DNA from: Actinacidiphila alni
GTDB lineage: Bacteria; Actinomycetota; Actinomycetes; Streptomycetales; Streptomycetaceae
Length of the DNA stretch: 64,000 nt
NCBI RefSeq assembly: GCF_900112845.1
Contig: NZ_FONG01000023.1
Span: forward strand, 62,001 to 126,000
Direction: 5' to 3'
Shown here in pieces: positions 1-8,121 of this stretch. The first letter of the stretch is position 1; each line of letters begins with the position of its first letter. The notes below the pieces were generated by a model, which was not told the DNA's origin, did no database searches, and was given only the letters and a program-made list of their open reading frames with translations. The translations under genes were made by a program, and so were the position numbers.

Positions 1-730
1 TGCCCCAGCCGTCCTCCGGTACCAGGATCGTGCCGTAGACCAGCGCGGTGATGCCGAGGGCGCTGAGCACGGTGCCGAGCAGGTCGAACGGCGCGGTCCG
101 GTGCTCGCTCGTCCGGTCCAGGCCGTCCCGGGTGCGGTCCGACGGCAGCAGCCACACGCCGGCGATCAGCGCCACGACGACCACCGGAAGGTTGAACAGG
201 AACACAGAGCCCCACCAGAAGTGGCTGAGCAGCCAGCCGCCGACCACGGGTCCCACGGGCATGCCGAGCGCGGTCGCGGCCGTCCAGGTGGCGATCGCCT
301 TGGGCAGTTCCTCCTTGCCGAAGATCCGCGGCAGGATCGCCATCGACAACGGCATGATCATGGCGGCGGCCAGTCCGAGCACGGCGCGCACCGCGATCAC
401 TTGGGCGGTGGTCGAGGCGAGCGCCCCGGCGAGCGAGGCCGCGCCGAACAGTGTGATGCCGCCGACCAGCAGCCGCTTGTGTCCGTAACGGTCGCCGAGC
501 AGACCGATCGGCAGCATCGCGACCGAGAGTGCGAGCAGATAGCCGCCGCTGACCCATTGCAACTGGGCGCTGTCGGCGCCCAGTTCGGTCGCGAGGGTGG
601 GCAGCGCGACGGTGATGATCGTCCCGTCGAGGCCGATGATCAGCACGCTCAGGGTCAGTGCGGCCAGCGCCCACCAGCGCCGGGGCGAGTGGGCGAGTGC
701 GGGCATGGCGATGGGCGGCGACGTGGACAT
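1..730 (-). CDS. DHA2-family MFS drug exporter, 3' end outside window
   Basis: This gene encodes a proton-driven multidrug exporter of the EmrB/QacA (DHA2, 14-TM) type in the cytoplasmic membrane. Only the first 243 residues are in the window. The N-terminus carries the family signature: a first helix with LDGTIITVALP, then LQWVSGGYLL in helix 2, then the loop motif GDRYGHKR between helices 2 and 3, and the antiporter motif near GMPVGPVVGGWL in helix 5. The ATG at 730 is preceded by GGAGG about 5 nt upstream. It follows the Ku gene in the same direction with a 117-bp gap. The substrate cannot be told. The rest of the gene lies off the left edge. Confidence 0.93.
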   Translation of the reverse strand, partial: MSTSPPIAMPALAHSPRRWWALAALTLSVLIIGLDGTIITVALPTLATELGADSAQLQWVSGGYLLALSVAMLPIGLLGDRYGHKRLLVGGITLFGAASLAGALASTTAQVIAVRAVLGLAAAMIMPLSMAILPRIFGKEELPKAIATWTAATALGMPVGPVVGGWLLSHFWWGSVFLFNLPVVVVALIAGVWLLPSDRTRDGLDRTSEHRTAPFDLLGTVLSALGITALVYGTILVPEDGWG

Positions 731-760
731 GGCATCCTCCGGAGCGGCGTCGATAACGAC

Positions 761-790
761 AGTAACTCTCAAAAGAATGCAGTCTGTCAA
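761..790 (-). promoter_or_regulatory. possible promoter of the DHA2 exporter
   Basis: Reading the minus strand there is an exact TTGACA at 790-785 and, after 18 bp, GTTACT at 766-761. The stretch is AT-rich compared with its surroundings and sits 31-60 bp before the exporter start. The -10 match is poor, so this is tentative. Confidence 0.35.
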
Positions 791-847
791 TCGACTTCGG
801 ACTTTCAGTTCGCCGGAGTCGTGTCCGCCGTGCTCACCCCGCTGTGC

Positions 848-1894
848 TCACCCCGCCTTGCGCCGGCTCGCGGCCGTCTTCTTGGCCGGGGCCTTGGCCG
901 CGGTCTTCTTCGCGGTGCCTGCGGTCTTCCGCGCCCCGGCCCCGCTCTTGGACCCGCTCGCGGAGCCTGACGTCGACGTCGACCCGGCCTTCGACCCGGA
1001 CGCGGACTTCTTCGCCGCCGTGCCCTTCTTCGCGGCCGCCTTCTTCCCTGCGGCCGTCTTCCTGGCCCCGGAGCCGCGCGGCGCCTTCAGCTCGGTGACG
1101 CTCGCGTGCCCGTCGTCCTCGCCGCGCTCGCCCTTGGCCTGCTCCACCGAGGCGCGCAGCGCCGCCATCAGGTCGACGACCTGGCCCGGGCCCTCCCGCT
1201 CGGTGGCCGGCAGCTCGCCGCCCTCCAGCTTCGCGGTGACCAGCGCCTCCACGGCCTGCGCGTACTCGTCGTGATAGCTGGACAGATCGGCCTCGCCGAG
1301 CGCCGAGATGAGGGTGTCGGCGAGCTTCAGCTCGGAGTCGCTGATCTTCACGCTGCCCTTGGGTGCCGCCTCGGCGGGGGAGTTCAACTCGTCGGGCCAG
1401 CGCAGCGTCTGGAGCAGCAGGACGTCGTCGTGCGCCCGGATCAGCGCCAGGTGTTCCGAATTGCGCATCGCGAATTTGCCGACCGCCGCCTTGTCCGCAC
1501 GTGCCAGCGCCTCCCGCATCAGCACGTACGGCTTGTTGGCGGCGGGCGAGGCGGGGGCCAGGAAGTACGGGGTGTCGAGCTGCATGCCGTCGACCGACGC
1601 CATGTCGACGAAACCGCTCACCTCGATGGTCTTGGCGGTCGGCAGCGGCAGTGACCGGAGATCGGCGTCGGAGATCTCGACCAGCTGCTCGTCGGGCGTC
1701 TCGTAGGCCCGCCCGATGTCGGACGCGGTGAGCACTTCCTCGTCCAGCTCGCAGGTCTTCTGGTAGCGGACCCTGCCCTGATCGGCGAGGTGGACCTGCC
1801 GGAAGCTGATCTTGTGACTGGAGACGGCGGAACCGAGCTTCACGGGTATGGAGACCAGCCCGAAGGCCAGGTTCCCCGACCAGACACTGCGCAT
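848..1894 (-). CDS. ku: Ku protein, non-homologous end joining
   Basis: Bacterial Ku forms a homodimeric ring that threads onto DNA double-strand ends and recruits LigD. The 348-residue product starts MRSVWSGNLAFGLVSIPVKL, the hallmark of the family. The beta-barrel core covers about residues 1-255. Residues from about 260 to the end form a Lys/Ala/Ser-rich tail with repeated AAKK and KKTA motifs, like the basic DNA-binding tails of other actinobacterial Ku proteins. AAAAGGA lies 7 nt before the ATG. It is divergent from the LigD polymerase-domain gene, with only 38 bp between the starts, so the two probably share a control region. Together they form the minimal end-binding plus end-filling set; no ligase domain is encoded in this window. 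Confidence 0.97.
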   Translation of the reverse strand: MRSVWSGNLAFGLVSIPVKLGSAVSSHKISFRQVHLADQGRVRYQKTCELDEEVLTASDIGRAYETPDEQLVEISDADLRSLPLPTAKTIEVSGFVDMASVDGMQLDTPYFLAPASPAANKPYVLMREALARADKAAVGKFAMRNSEHLALIRAHDDVLLLQTLRWPDELNSPAEAAPKGSVKISDSELKLADTLISALGEADLSSYHDEYAQAVEALVTAKLEGGELPATEREGPGQVVDLMAALRASVEQAKGERGEDDGHASVTELKAPRGSGARKTAAGKKAAAKKGTAAKKSASGSKAGSTSTSGSASGSKSGAGARKTAGTAKKTAAKAPAKKTAASRRKAG

Positions 1895-1932
1895 AGCGAG
1901 TCCTTTTTGTCAGGCTATGGGACCTTTATGAT

Positions 1933-2820
1933 ATGCCGATCACCGAAGTCGAGGGCCGTCGGATCAAGGTCAGTCATCTCGAACGGGTGTTCTGGCCGGA
2001 GACCGGCACCACCAAGGGCGAGCTGCTGCACTACTACGCGAGCGTCGCCGAGGCGCTGCTGCCGTACGTCAGCGGCCGGCCCGTCAGCTTCGTCCGGACC
2101 CCGGACGGCGTGGACGGTCAGCGCTTCTTCCAGAAACGGCCGCCCGCCGGTACGCCCGCCTGGGTGACGGTCGCCGAGCACGCCCGCAGCAGCGGCGAGC
2201 TGATGGAACAGGTCCAGGTCGACGACCTGCCGACGCTGATGTGGGCCGCCAATCTGGCCTGCGTCGAACTGCACACCCCGCAGTGGCGGTCGGCCGAGCC
2301 CCAAGTCGCCGACCGGCTGGTGCTCGACCTCGACCCGGGTCCCGGCCGTACCGTGGTCGACTGCTGCCGGGTCGCGCTGCTGCTGCGCGAACGGCTCGCC
2401 CGGGACGGTATAGAGGTCTGCGCCAAGACCAGCGGGTCCAAGGGCCTGCACCTGCTCGCGGCGCTGCGCGAGGCGACCTCCGCGGGGGCCGCGCGCTACG
2501 CCAAACGCGTCGCGCAGGAGCTGGAGGCGGCCCACCCGGATCTCGTGATCTCCCGGATGACCAGGGCGGACCGGGCCGGCCGGGTCTTCATCGACTGGTC
2601 GCAGAATTCGGCGAAGAAGACCACGGCCGCGCCGTACACCGTCCGGGCCCGTCCCACGCCCACCGTCTCCGCGCCGCTGTCCTGGGCGGAGATCGCCGCC
2701 GCGCACACCCCGGCGGAGCTGGTCTTCACCCTCGACAGCCTGCCGCCGCGGCTGAGCACCGAGGGCGACCTGCTGGCGCCGCTGCTCGACCCGGTCCGCG
2801 CCGCCCTGCTGCCGCGCTGA
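1933..2820 (+). CDS. ligD: LigD-type polymerase domain protein (stand-alone)
   Basis: This 295-residue protein is an archaeo-eukaryotic primase-fold polymerase of the LigD Pol family. It fills gaps and adds ribo- or deoxyribonucleotides at breaks held by Ku. Visible motifs are the N-terminal LERVFWPETG, the metal-binding LVLDLDPG near residue 136 with the two catalytic aspartates, SGSKGLHLL near 165 and VFIDWSQN near 222 with the third acidic residue. Length matches free-standing LigD-Pol proteins of streptomycetes, where nuclease and ligase domains are separate genes. The ATG at 1933 has no clear ribosome site and may lie on a short leader transcript. It is divergent from ku. Confidence 0.95.
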   Translation: MPITEVEGRRIKVSHLERVFWPETGTTKGELLHYYASVAEALLPYVSGRPVSFVRTPDGVDGQRFFQKRPPAGTPAWVTVAEHARSSGELMEQVQVDDLPTLMWAANLACVELHTPQWRSAEPQVADRLVLDLDPGPGRTVVDCCRVALLLRERLARDGIEVCAKTSGSKGLHLLAALREATSAGAARYAKRVAQELEAAHPDLVISRMTRADRAGRVFIDWSQNSAKKTTAAPYTVRARPTPTVSAPLSWAEIAAAHTPAELVFTLDSLPPRLSTEGDLLAPLLDPVRAALLPR

Positions 2821-2912
2821 ACGCGGGCCGCAGTCGCAGTCGCACCAGCCGCAGTCGCAGCCGCAGCCGTACGGACCGTGTGCCGATCCGCGCCCGCTAC
2901 GGCCTCCGCGCG

Positions 2913-2955
2913 CGCCGCGGGCCCGCCGGAAGGTGTTCCCGGCGGGCCCGCGGCG
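2913..2955. terminator. bidirectional hairpin terminator
   Basis: A perfect 17-bp inverted repeat (2913-2929 with 2939-2955) encloses a 9-nt loop. It lies between the converging stops of ligD-Pol (2820) and the DUF1269 gene (2975). There is no U-tract, as usual for actinobacterial hairpin terminators. Confidence 0.7.
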
Positions 2956-2974
2956 GACGGCGCGGCGGTCGCGG

Positions 2975-3469
2975 TCACTTCTGCTCGGCGCCCGCGAGGT
3001 GCTCGGACAGCTCCTGCTCGTCCTCGTCGGAGAGCGAGGTCTTCAGCAGGGTGCCGCCGTAGGGCCGCATGGCGTCGGCGAACTTGTCCTCGGTGATCTT
3101 GGTGGCCATGATCACGACGGCCGTCGTGCCCGGCTTGAGCAGCGCCTGCACCTGACCGCGGAACTGGTCGTCGATCCCGGTCTTGCCCAGCTTGCCGAGG
3201 AGTCCGCCCATCGCGGCGCCCATCAGCAGGCCGAGGCCGGGGACGAGGAAGAGGATGCCGAAGACCATGCCCCACAGCGCGCCGGACGCGGCGGACACGC
3301 CGACGATCTTGCTGGGGGTGTCGACGTGGGTCTTGCCGTCCTCGTCCACCGAGACGATGGCGAGGCCGGTCAGATTGACCACGTAGTCGTTCTGCAGGGT
3401 CTGTACGGCGGAATAGGCGTTCTCGGCGACGGCGTGGTCGTCGTAACCGATCACGATGAGCTCGGACAT
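2975..3469 (-). CDS. DUF1269 (YfhM/YtfJ-like) membrane protein
   Basis: The 164-residue product begins MSELIVIGYDD and belongs to the DUF1269 family of small membrane-associated proteins, often induced by stress; their biochemical role is unknown. A glycine-rich hydrophobic segment at about residues 58-92 (SGALWGMVFGILFLVPG, then GLLMGAAMGGLLGKLG) is typical of the family and probably makes two membrane passes. The second half has a small alpha/beta domain with PGTTAVVIMA. GAGGAGG sits 5 nt before the ATG at 3469, which decides this start over longer readings. It lies downstream of the DinB-fold gene with a 110-bp gap. Confidence 0.88.
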   Translation of the reverse strand: MSELIVIGYDDHAVAENAYSAVQTLQNDYVVNLTGLAIVSVDEDGKTHVDTPSKIVGVSAASGALWGMVFGILFLVPGLGLLMGAAMGGLLGKLGKTGIDDQFRGQVQALLKPGTTAVVIMATKITEDKFADAMRPYGGTLLKTSLSDEDEQELSEHLAGAEQK

Positions 3470-3579
3470 CGGGGCCTCCTCGGGACACGGAGCATCAGAA
3501 CGCACCATATGTCCGTTTCCCGGTCCGGGCAGCGGGAGCGGCGGGCGGCCCCACCCAATGGTTGTGGCGACGGCTGCGG

Positions 3580-4233
3580 CTACGGCCGCGGTTCGCCGTA
3601 CCACCGCCAGGTCGTGACCCGCGGGTGGTCCGGCAGGTCGATCCGGCCGGTGGCCCACAGCAGCGTCGACCAGGGGTCCGCGGTCAGCGGCACGTGCGGG
3701 AAGAGCCGGGCCAGCACCCGGGCGCAGACATCGGCCGGCGGATTCCACCCGAGGCCGAGTCCGGCGGCCAGGTCATGGGTGTGGACCAGCGTCTCGACCA
3801 CGCCCATCGCGGCGAAGCCCTCCGGATCCGACACCCCGAAGCCGTGATGGGCGCGGACCTCGGGCGCGGCCGTCCGCACCATCGCCACCAGCAGCGCGCC
3901 GGTCGCCTCCAGCACCTGGAGCAGTCCCTCGGGGCCGGCCTCCGGGTCGGCGTGAATGGCGTTGGCCGGGCCGCCCGGCCGGCGCGGCCCCCAGGAGAAG
4001 GGCACCTCCCGTGTCAACGGCGGCTTGCGCGGGCCCAATTGAGCCGCGTACGCGAACAGGTCGTCGGCCAGGTGCTCGACGGTCTCCCAGCAGTCCCACT
4101 CCAGCGACCCGGCCCTGCGGTCCTCCCACGCGGAAGCGGGTGCCTCCCGCAGTACGGCGACGGCGAGCTGTACGCACCGGTCGAGGTCGTCGGCCGTGAC
4201 CGGCCCGGGCTGATGATCTGCGGCTTCCGGCAT
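3580..4233 (-). CDS. DinB/maleylpyruvate isomerase-fold protein
   Basis: The 217-residue product looks like the DinB-type four-helix fold used by mycothiol-dependent enzymes: SLEWDCWETVEHLADDLFAY in the first helices, and VVETLVHTHDLAAGLG near residue 150, where the histidines would bind a metal. Close relatives in streptomycetes are annotated as maleylpyruvate isomerase N-terminal or TIGR03083-like proteins. The substrate is not known. A GTG nine bases upstream (4242) is an alternative start. It has no operon partner apart from the DUF1269 gene downstream. Confidence 0.75.
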   Translation of the reverse strand: MPEAADHQPGPVTADDLDRCVQLAVAVLREAPASAWEDRRAGSLEWDCWETVEHLADDLFAYAAQLGPRKPPLTREVPFSWGPRRPGGPANAIHADPEAGPEGLLQVLEATGALLVAMVRTAAPEVRAHHGFGVSDPEGFAAMGVVETLVHTHDLAAGLGLGWNPPADVCARVLARLFPHVPLTADPWSTLLWATGRIDLPDHPRVTTWRWYGEPRP

Positions 4234-4331
4234 GGCAGGCACCGTATCGCGGGTCCCGGCGGGGCGCCCGTGCGTCAGCGGCGGGCGGAGGCGGTTGCCG
4301 GAGGAGGTGGGCGGTGGCGGGCGGCTTGGCG

Positions 4332-5084
4332 TCAGGTGCAGGCCGCGGTCCGGTCCGCGCCCGCCGCCCCCCGCGCGATGTCGAGCGCGAGCACCAGGCC
4401 CCGGTCGTCCGCGCGGGCACCGGACAGCCGTACGCCGCCCGGCAGTTCGGGCAGCGGGACGGTACGCGGTCCGAGCCGGCCGGCGAGATCGCCGCCGCCG
4501 GGCACGGCGGCCAGCCGGTCGACCGCGATCTCCTGGCCGAGGACGCTGACGGTCGTCGGTGTGACCGTGACGCTGTCCTGGGCGGTCGTGACCCGGGTGT
4601 GCACGGTGACGGGCAGCCGCAGCGGACCGGCGGTGCCCGTCAGCACCAGCGCGCCGTGGTCGGCGCCCAGGGTCAGCCCGTCGGGCAGCCCGGCGGTCGG
4701 GCCGCCGGCGGCGCCGTCGTCCCGCGCGGCGATCCGCTTGCGCAGCTCGGCGAAGGTGATGGTGGCGGTCGCGGTGCCGCCGCCGGTCGTTCCGTCGGTC
4801 GAGACATCCCGCAGGTCGGCCGCCACCTCCACCACGGTGCCGTCCCTGCGGACCCCGGCCGCGGAAATGTGCGCGCCGCCGAGATTCCCGGTGACCGCGC
4901 GCAGCCCCGCGAAGGCGCTGGTCAGGTCGGCCGACACCCGCCCCGACGGCTGGAGCCGGCACGCCACGGCGGCGGCGATACGGCTGCGCGCGGCGTGCTC
5001 GACGACGAGGTCCACGGTGGTGGCGGCGCCGGCCAGCAGCGCGGCGGCGGCGATGAGGACGTAACGCTTGCGGCGGAGCTTCAC
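4332..5084 (-). CDS. DUF2993 (LmeA-like) phospholipid-binding protein
   Basis: The 250-residue product has a positively charged N-terminus (MKLRRKRYVLIAAAALLAG) and one membrane anchor or uncleaved signal at residues 1-24. The remainder follows the DUF2993 pattern seen in mycobacterial LmeA: an RSRIAAAVACRL helix, then repeated beta strands with ADLRDVSTDG and ATATITFAELRKRIA. LmeA binds phosphatidylinositides and matters for envelope lipoglycans, so a lipid-binding role outside the membrane is likely but is inferred. The gene stands alone, just upstream of the rrf2-type gene's 3' end on the same strand. Confidence 0.85.
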   Translation of the reverse strand: MKLRRKRYVLIAAAALLAGAATTVDLVVEHAARSRIAAAVACRLQPSGRVSADLTSAFAGLRAVTGNLGGAHISAAGVRRDGTVVEVAADLRDVSTDGTTGGGTATATITFAELRKRIAARDDGAAGGPTAGLPDGLTLGADHGALVLTGTAGPLRLPVTVHTRVTTAQDSVTVTPTTVSVLGQEIAVDRLAAVPGGGDLAGRLGPRTVPLPELPGGVRLSGARADDRGLVLALDIARGAAGADRTAACT

Positions 5085-5148
5085 GTGAGGGCGGGTCCGA
5101 TCCGGGGCGGGAGGTCGACGGCGGTGCGGGGGCGGCCGGGCACCCGGG

Positions 5149-5631
5149 TCATGCCTCCGGTGTGCTCAGCCAGGTGCTGATCCGGGACATCGCGGTCGGG
5201 CCCGAGGCGTCGGCGACATCGCGCATCAGATCGGCGATCGTCACGGCACGCAGGGCTTCGCGCCAGGCGCGGTCGGCGGCGCCCATGGCACGGGAGATCG
5301 GGCACTGCGTGGCGCACTGCTCCGGCGGGGTGCCCAGCGGTCCGCGCCGGCGGATCTCGGTGCAGACGAACGCCGGGTCGGGTCCGTCGACCGCCTCGAC
5401 CACGTCGAGCACCGTGATGGAGGCGGGCTCCCGGGTGAGGACGTAGCCACCCGACTTGCCCTGCGCGGACCGCACCAGGCCGGCCCGGGACAGCGCCTGC
5501 AACTGCTTGGCCAGATAGCTGGCCGACACATCGTGCAGCTCGGCCAGCCTGGTGGCGGGGACGGGTTCCTCGACCGAGGTCAGCACCACGCAGCAGTGCA
5601 GTGCCCACTCGACTCCGCCGGACATTTTCAC
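5149..5631 (-). CDS. Rrf2-family transcriptional regulator
   Basis: This 160-residue winged-helix regulator has the Rrf2 pattern: GGVEWALHCCVVL in helix 1, recognition region HDVSASYLAKQLQALSRAGLV, wing SAQGKSGGYVLTR. Three cysteines at about residues 88-110 (FVCTEIRRRG, then EQCATQC) match the Fe-S cluster ligands of NsrR/IscR-type members, so it may sense redox or nitric oxide; this is an inference. The GTG at 5631 and ATG at 5625 are both possible starts. It is divergent from the broken SDR gene, and two palindromes in the gap (5660-5676, 5685-5705) are its likely operators. Confidence 0.92.
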   Translation of the reverse strand: MKMSGGVEWALHCCVVLTSVEEPVPATRLAELHDVSASYLAKQLQALSRAGLVRSAQGKSGGYVLTREPASITVLDVVEAVDGPDPAFVCTEIRRRGPLGTPPEQCATQCPISRAMGAADRAWREALRAVTIADLMRDVADASGPTAMSRISTWLSTPEA

Positions 5632-5653
5632 CCGGCCACTCTAATCGGCCTCC

Positions 5654-5682
5654 TTGACTCGGACAAATGTTGTCCGTGTAAT
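5654..5682 (+). promoter_or_regulatory. promoter of the SDR remnant with operator in the spacer
   Basis: TTGACT (5654-5659) and TGTAAT (5677-5682) are spaced by exactly 17 bp, a near-consensus vegetative promoter. The 17-bp spacer is itself the palindrome CGGACA-n5-TGTCCG, so a bound repressor would block polymerase directly. Confidence 0.75.
5660..5676. promoter_or_regulatory. Rrf2 operator 1
   Basis: Inverted repeat CGGACA-AATGT-TGTCCG in the region between the Rrf2 gene and the SDR remnant. It shares half-sites and 5-nt spacing with the second palindrome, whose centre is 27 bp away. Confidence 0.7.
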
Positions 5683-5684
5683 GT

Positions 5685-5705
5685 CTCGGACAAGAGATGT
5701 CCGAG
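5685..5705. promoter_or_regulatory. Rrf2 operator 2
   Basis: Perfect 21-bp inverted repeat, CTCGGACA-AGAGA-TGTCCGAG, at the expected transcription start of the rightward promoter. Two copies of the same half-site with the same spacer support recognition by the adjacent Rrf2 dimer. Confidence 0.72.
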
Positions 5706-5783
5706 TTCGGCGGATGCCTGTCCCCGGGCCGCCCGCCCGCCGCGCACCGGACACCGGACACACGTCCCGACGAAAGGCATGTC

Positions 5784-6046
5784 ATGAAGGTCGCAGTCAT
5801 CGGCGGTACCGGGCTGATCGGTTCGCAGCTCGTCAGCAGGCTGAACGCCGCCGGGCACGAGGCGGTCCCGCACGCGCTGTCCACCGGGGTCGACGTGATC
5901 AGTGGCAAAGGCGTGCCGGAGGCGGTCGCGGGCGCCGACGTCGTCGTCAACCTCACCAATTCGCCGACCTTCGACGAGGCGTCCCCGGACTTCTTCCGCA
6001 CCTCGCCGCGACCCGCTACCGCGACTGGCTCGCCGCGCGCGGCTGA
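5784..6046 (+). pseudogene. SDR/NmrA-type NAD(P)-binding protein, internal deletion
   Basis: The first 73 codons read as a typical NmrA-like atypical SDR: MKVAVIGGTGLIGSQLVSRL with the GxxGxxG nucleotide-binding loop, then the TGVDVISGKG and VVVNLTNSPTFDEASPDFF segments common in streptomycete homologues. Right after FFRTS the similarity stops. In another frame the text HLAATRYRDWLAARG and a stop follow, which matches the usual C-terminal end of the same family. About 150 residues of the middle are missing and the frame is shifted, so no working enzyme can be made. The promoter and the two Rrf2 operators in front remain intact. The 3' remnant overlaps the end of the otrA-like gene on the other strand by 31 bp. 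Confidence 0.8.
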
Positions 6047-8121
6047 CCCGCGGAAGCCGCCTCCGTGCCGACCCGGCGCTGCACCTGGAGCAGATAGTCC
6101 TTGCGGCTGAGCGGATTGTGGTCGGTCCGAGGTCGTTCCGGCGCCGGGCCGACGACCGGCTCGTAGTGGTCGAAGGCGCTCTCCAGCACTCCTTCGCCAT
6201 GGGTCAGGGTCGGCAGCGCCTGCTCCAGTTCGTGCACCCGCGCCGCCGGGACCGTGCCTTCCAGGACGTACGAGTCGCCCTGCGGCCGGGGCGCCCGGGG
6301 TACGGCCCGCAGGCCGGTCAGTACGGGCAGCAGCGCACCGAAGGTGTCGGCCGGGACGTCGAGCCGGAACAGGTGCATCGGTTCGTGCACCTGCGTTCCG
6401 GCCCGCCGCAGCGCGTCCATCAGCACCAGCGGCGTCAGATTGCGGAAGTCGCCCGATGTGCTGGACATGCTCTTGTCGAACACGGCGTGCGCGTGGCTCT
6501 GCCGGGCCCAGTAGCCGGAGTGCGTCATCGTCACCACGCAGTCGATCACCGCCCAGCCGCGCAGCCCTTGCCGCAGCGTCGCGCGCACGGTGTCCTCGAC
6601 GGCCTTGATGAACGCGTACGGCATGGAGCCGAGTTCGACGCCGAGCCGGAAGTCGACGCCCGCGCCGGGCGGCGCGGGCTCGATCCGCAGCCCGACCGTG
6701 GCCAGGAACGGATTGGCGTCCTTCTTGATGACTTCCACGGCCTCGCCCCTGCCGGTCACCCGCTCGATATGGATGGTCGTGGTCTCGCGGAAGGTGACGT
6801 CGATCCCGAACTCGTCGGCGAGCGTGGCCTGGACGACCTCCTTCTGCACCTCGCCGTAGAGGGAGACCGAGATCTCCTGCCGCAGTTCGTCCAGCCGCAG
6901 GTGGATCAGCGGGTCCTGCTCGGCGAGTTGGCCGAGCGCCACGTGCAACGAGCCCTTGTCGCCCGGGCGGCGGGGCACCACCACCGTCTCCAGCGACGGC
7001 GGCGCGAAGTGGCGGCCGTCGGCGGCCCACAGGTCCGGATCACCGACGCGGTCGCCGACACGGATGTCGGCCAGGCCGCGCAGCAGCCCGATCCGTCCGG
7101 CCGGCACGGCGGGAGCGGGCGCGGCCGCCCCGTCCTCGAACACGCTGATCCCGGTGACCTTGCCCTCGCGGACCGCGGCGGCGTCGCCCGGCCCGTCGCC
7201 CGGGATCCCACTCCGGCCGCCACCGGTCACGCGGCCGAAGCGCAGCCGGTCCCGTACCCGGACCGTCCCGGAGAACATCCGGACATACGCGGTCCTCTCG
7301 CCGGCCTGGCCGCGCTCGATCTTGAACACGGTGCCGGAGACAGGCCCTCGGTCGTCGCCCGCCGTCGCGGGCAGCAGTTCGGTCAGCCCGGCCGTCAGGG
7401 CTTCGACACCGGCGCCGGTGATCGCGGAGCCGAAGAAGACCGGATGGGCCCGCCCGCGCGCGGTCTGCGCCGCCAACTCGGCGCGCACCCGCTCGTAGGG
7501 CACGTCCGAGGCGTGGTCGAGCCGGTCCACCCGGTCGGCGAGGAAGGCGTCGTCGTGCTCGGCGAGCAGATCGGCGAGACCGGCGACGAACTCCGGGTCC
7601 GCGGCGGTGTACGGGACGGGGCGGGCGTCGCGGGTGCCGATGCCGTCGACCGCGCCCATCGCCACGGCGGCCGGCGCCAGCCTGGCCCGGACGGCCGCGA
7701 GCACCGCGTCGGCGTCGGCGCCACGGCGGTCGATCTTGTTGACGAAGATCAGCACCGGGATGCCCAGCCGGCGCAGCGTCCGCATCAGCACCCGGGTCTG
7801 TGCCTGCACGCCCTCCACGGCGGAGACCACGAGCACCGCGCCGTCGAGCACGCTCAGCACCCGTTCCACCTCGGCGATGAAGTCCGGGTGGCCGGGGGTG
7901 TCGATGAGATTGACGGTGACGTCGCCGACCGCGAAGGAGACGACGGCCGACTTGATGGTGATACCGCGGCGCCGCTCCAGCGCCAGCGTGTCGGTCCGGG
8001 TGCTGCCGTCATCGACACTGCCGACCTCGTCGATGACACCGGCGGCGTACAGCAGCCGCTCGGTCAGGCTGGTCTTACCGGCGTCGATATGCGCCAGGAT
8101 GCCCAGGTTCAGCGTACGCAC
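6016..8121 (-). CDS. otrA: OtrA/TetM-type ribosomal protection GTPase
   Basis: This 701-residue translational GTPase resembles elongation factor G but belongs to the tetracycline ribosomal protection group; it would bind the ribosome, expel tetracycline by its domain IV and be released on GTP hydrolysis. G-domain motifs are complete: AHIDAGKTS (G1), RGITI (G2), DTPGH (G3), NKID (G4) and FGSA (G5). Domain IV/V text near residues 440-640 includes TLADEFGIDVTF and GYWARQSHAHAVFD. Length is somewhat above OtrA (about 660), partly from a short C-terminal tail overlapping the SDR remnant. The start is GTG with GAGGA upstream. Such genes in producers and non-producers may confer intrinsic resistance or have another ribosomal role; resistance is not shown here. 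Confidence 0.87.
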   Translation of the reverse strand: MRTLNLGILAHIDAGKTSLTERLLYAAGVIDEVGSVDDGSTRTDTLALERRRGITIKSAVVSFAVGDVTVNLIDTPGHPDFIAEVERVLSVLDGAVLVVSAVEGVQAQTRVLMRTLRRLGIPVLIFVNKIDRRGADADAVLAAVRARLAPAAVAMGAVDGIGTRDARPVPYTAADPEFVAGLADLLAEHDDAFLADRVDRLDHASDVPYERVRAELAAQTARGRAHPVFFGSAITGAGVEALTAGLTELLPATAGDDRGPVSGTVFKIERGQAGERTAYVRMFSGTVRVRDRLRFGRVTGGGRSGIPGDGPGDAAAVREGKVTGISVFEDGAAAPAPAVPAGRIGLLRGLADIRVGDRVGDPDLWAADGRHFAPPSLETVVVPRRPGDKGSLHVALGQLAEQDPLIHLRLDELRQEISVSLYGEVQKEVVQATLADEFGIDVTFRETTTIHIERVTGRGEAVEVIKKDANPFLATVGLRIEPAPPGAGVDFRLGVELGSMPYAFIKAVEDTVRATLRQGLRGWAVIDCVVTMTHSGYWARQSHAHAVFDKSMSSTSGDFRNLTPLVLMDALRRAGTQVHEPMHLFRLDVPADTFGALLPVLTGLRAVPRAPRPQGDSYVLEGTVPAARVHELEQALPTLTHGEGVLESAFDHYEPVVGPAPERPRTDHNPLSRKDYLLQVQRRVGTEAASAGQPRAASQSR

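Noticed and set aside
2830..2872. GCAGTC/GCAGCC short tandem pattern after ligD
   Set aside because: Low-complexity stretch of irregular units without palindromic or coding meaning; the adjacent hairpin explains termination.
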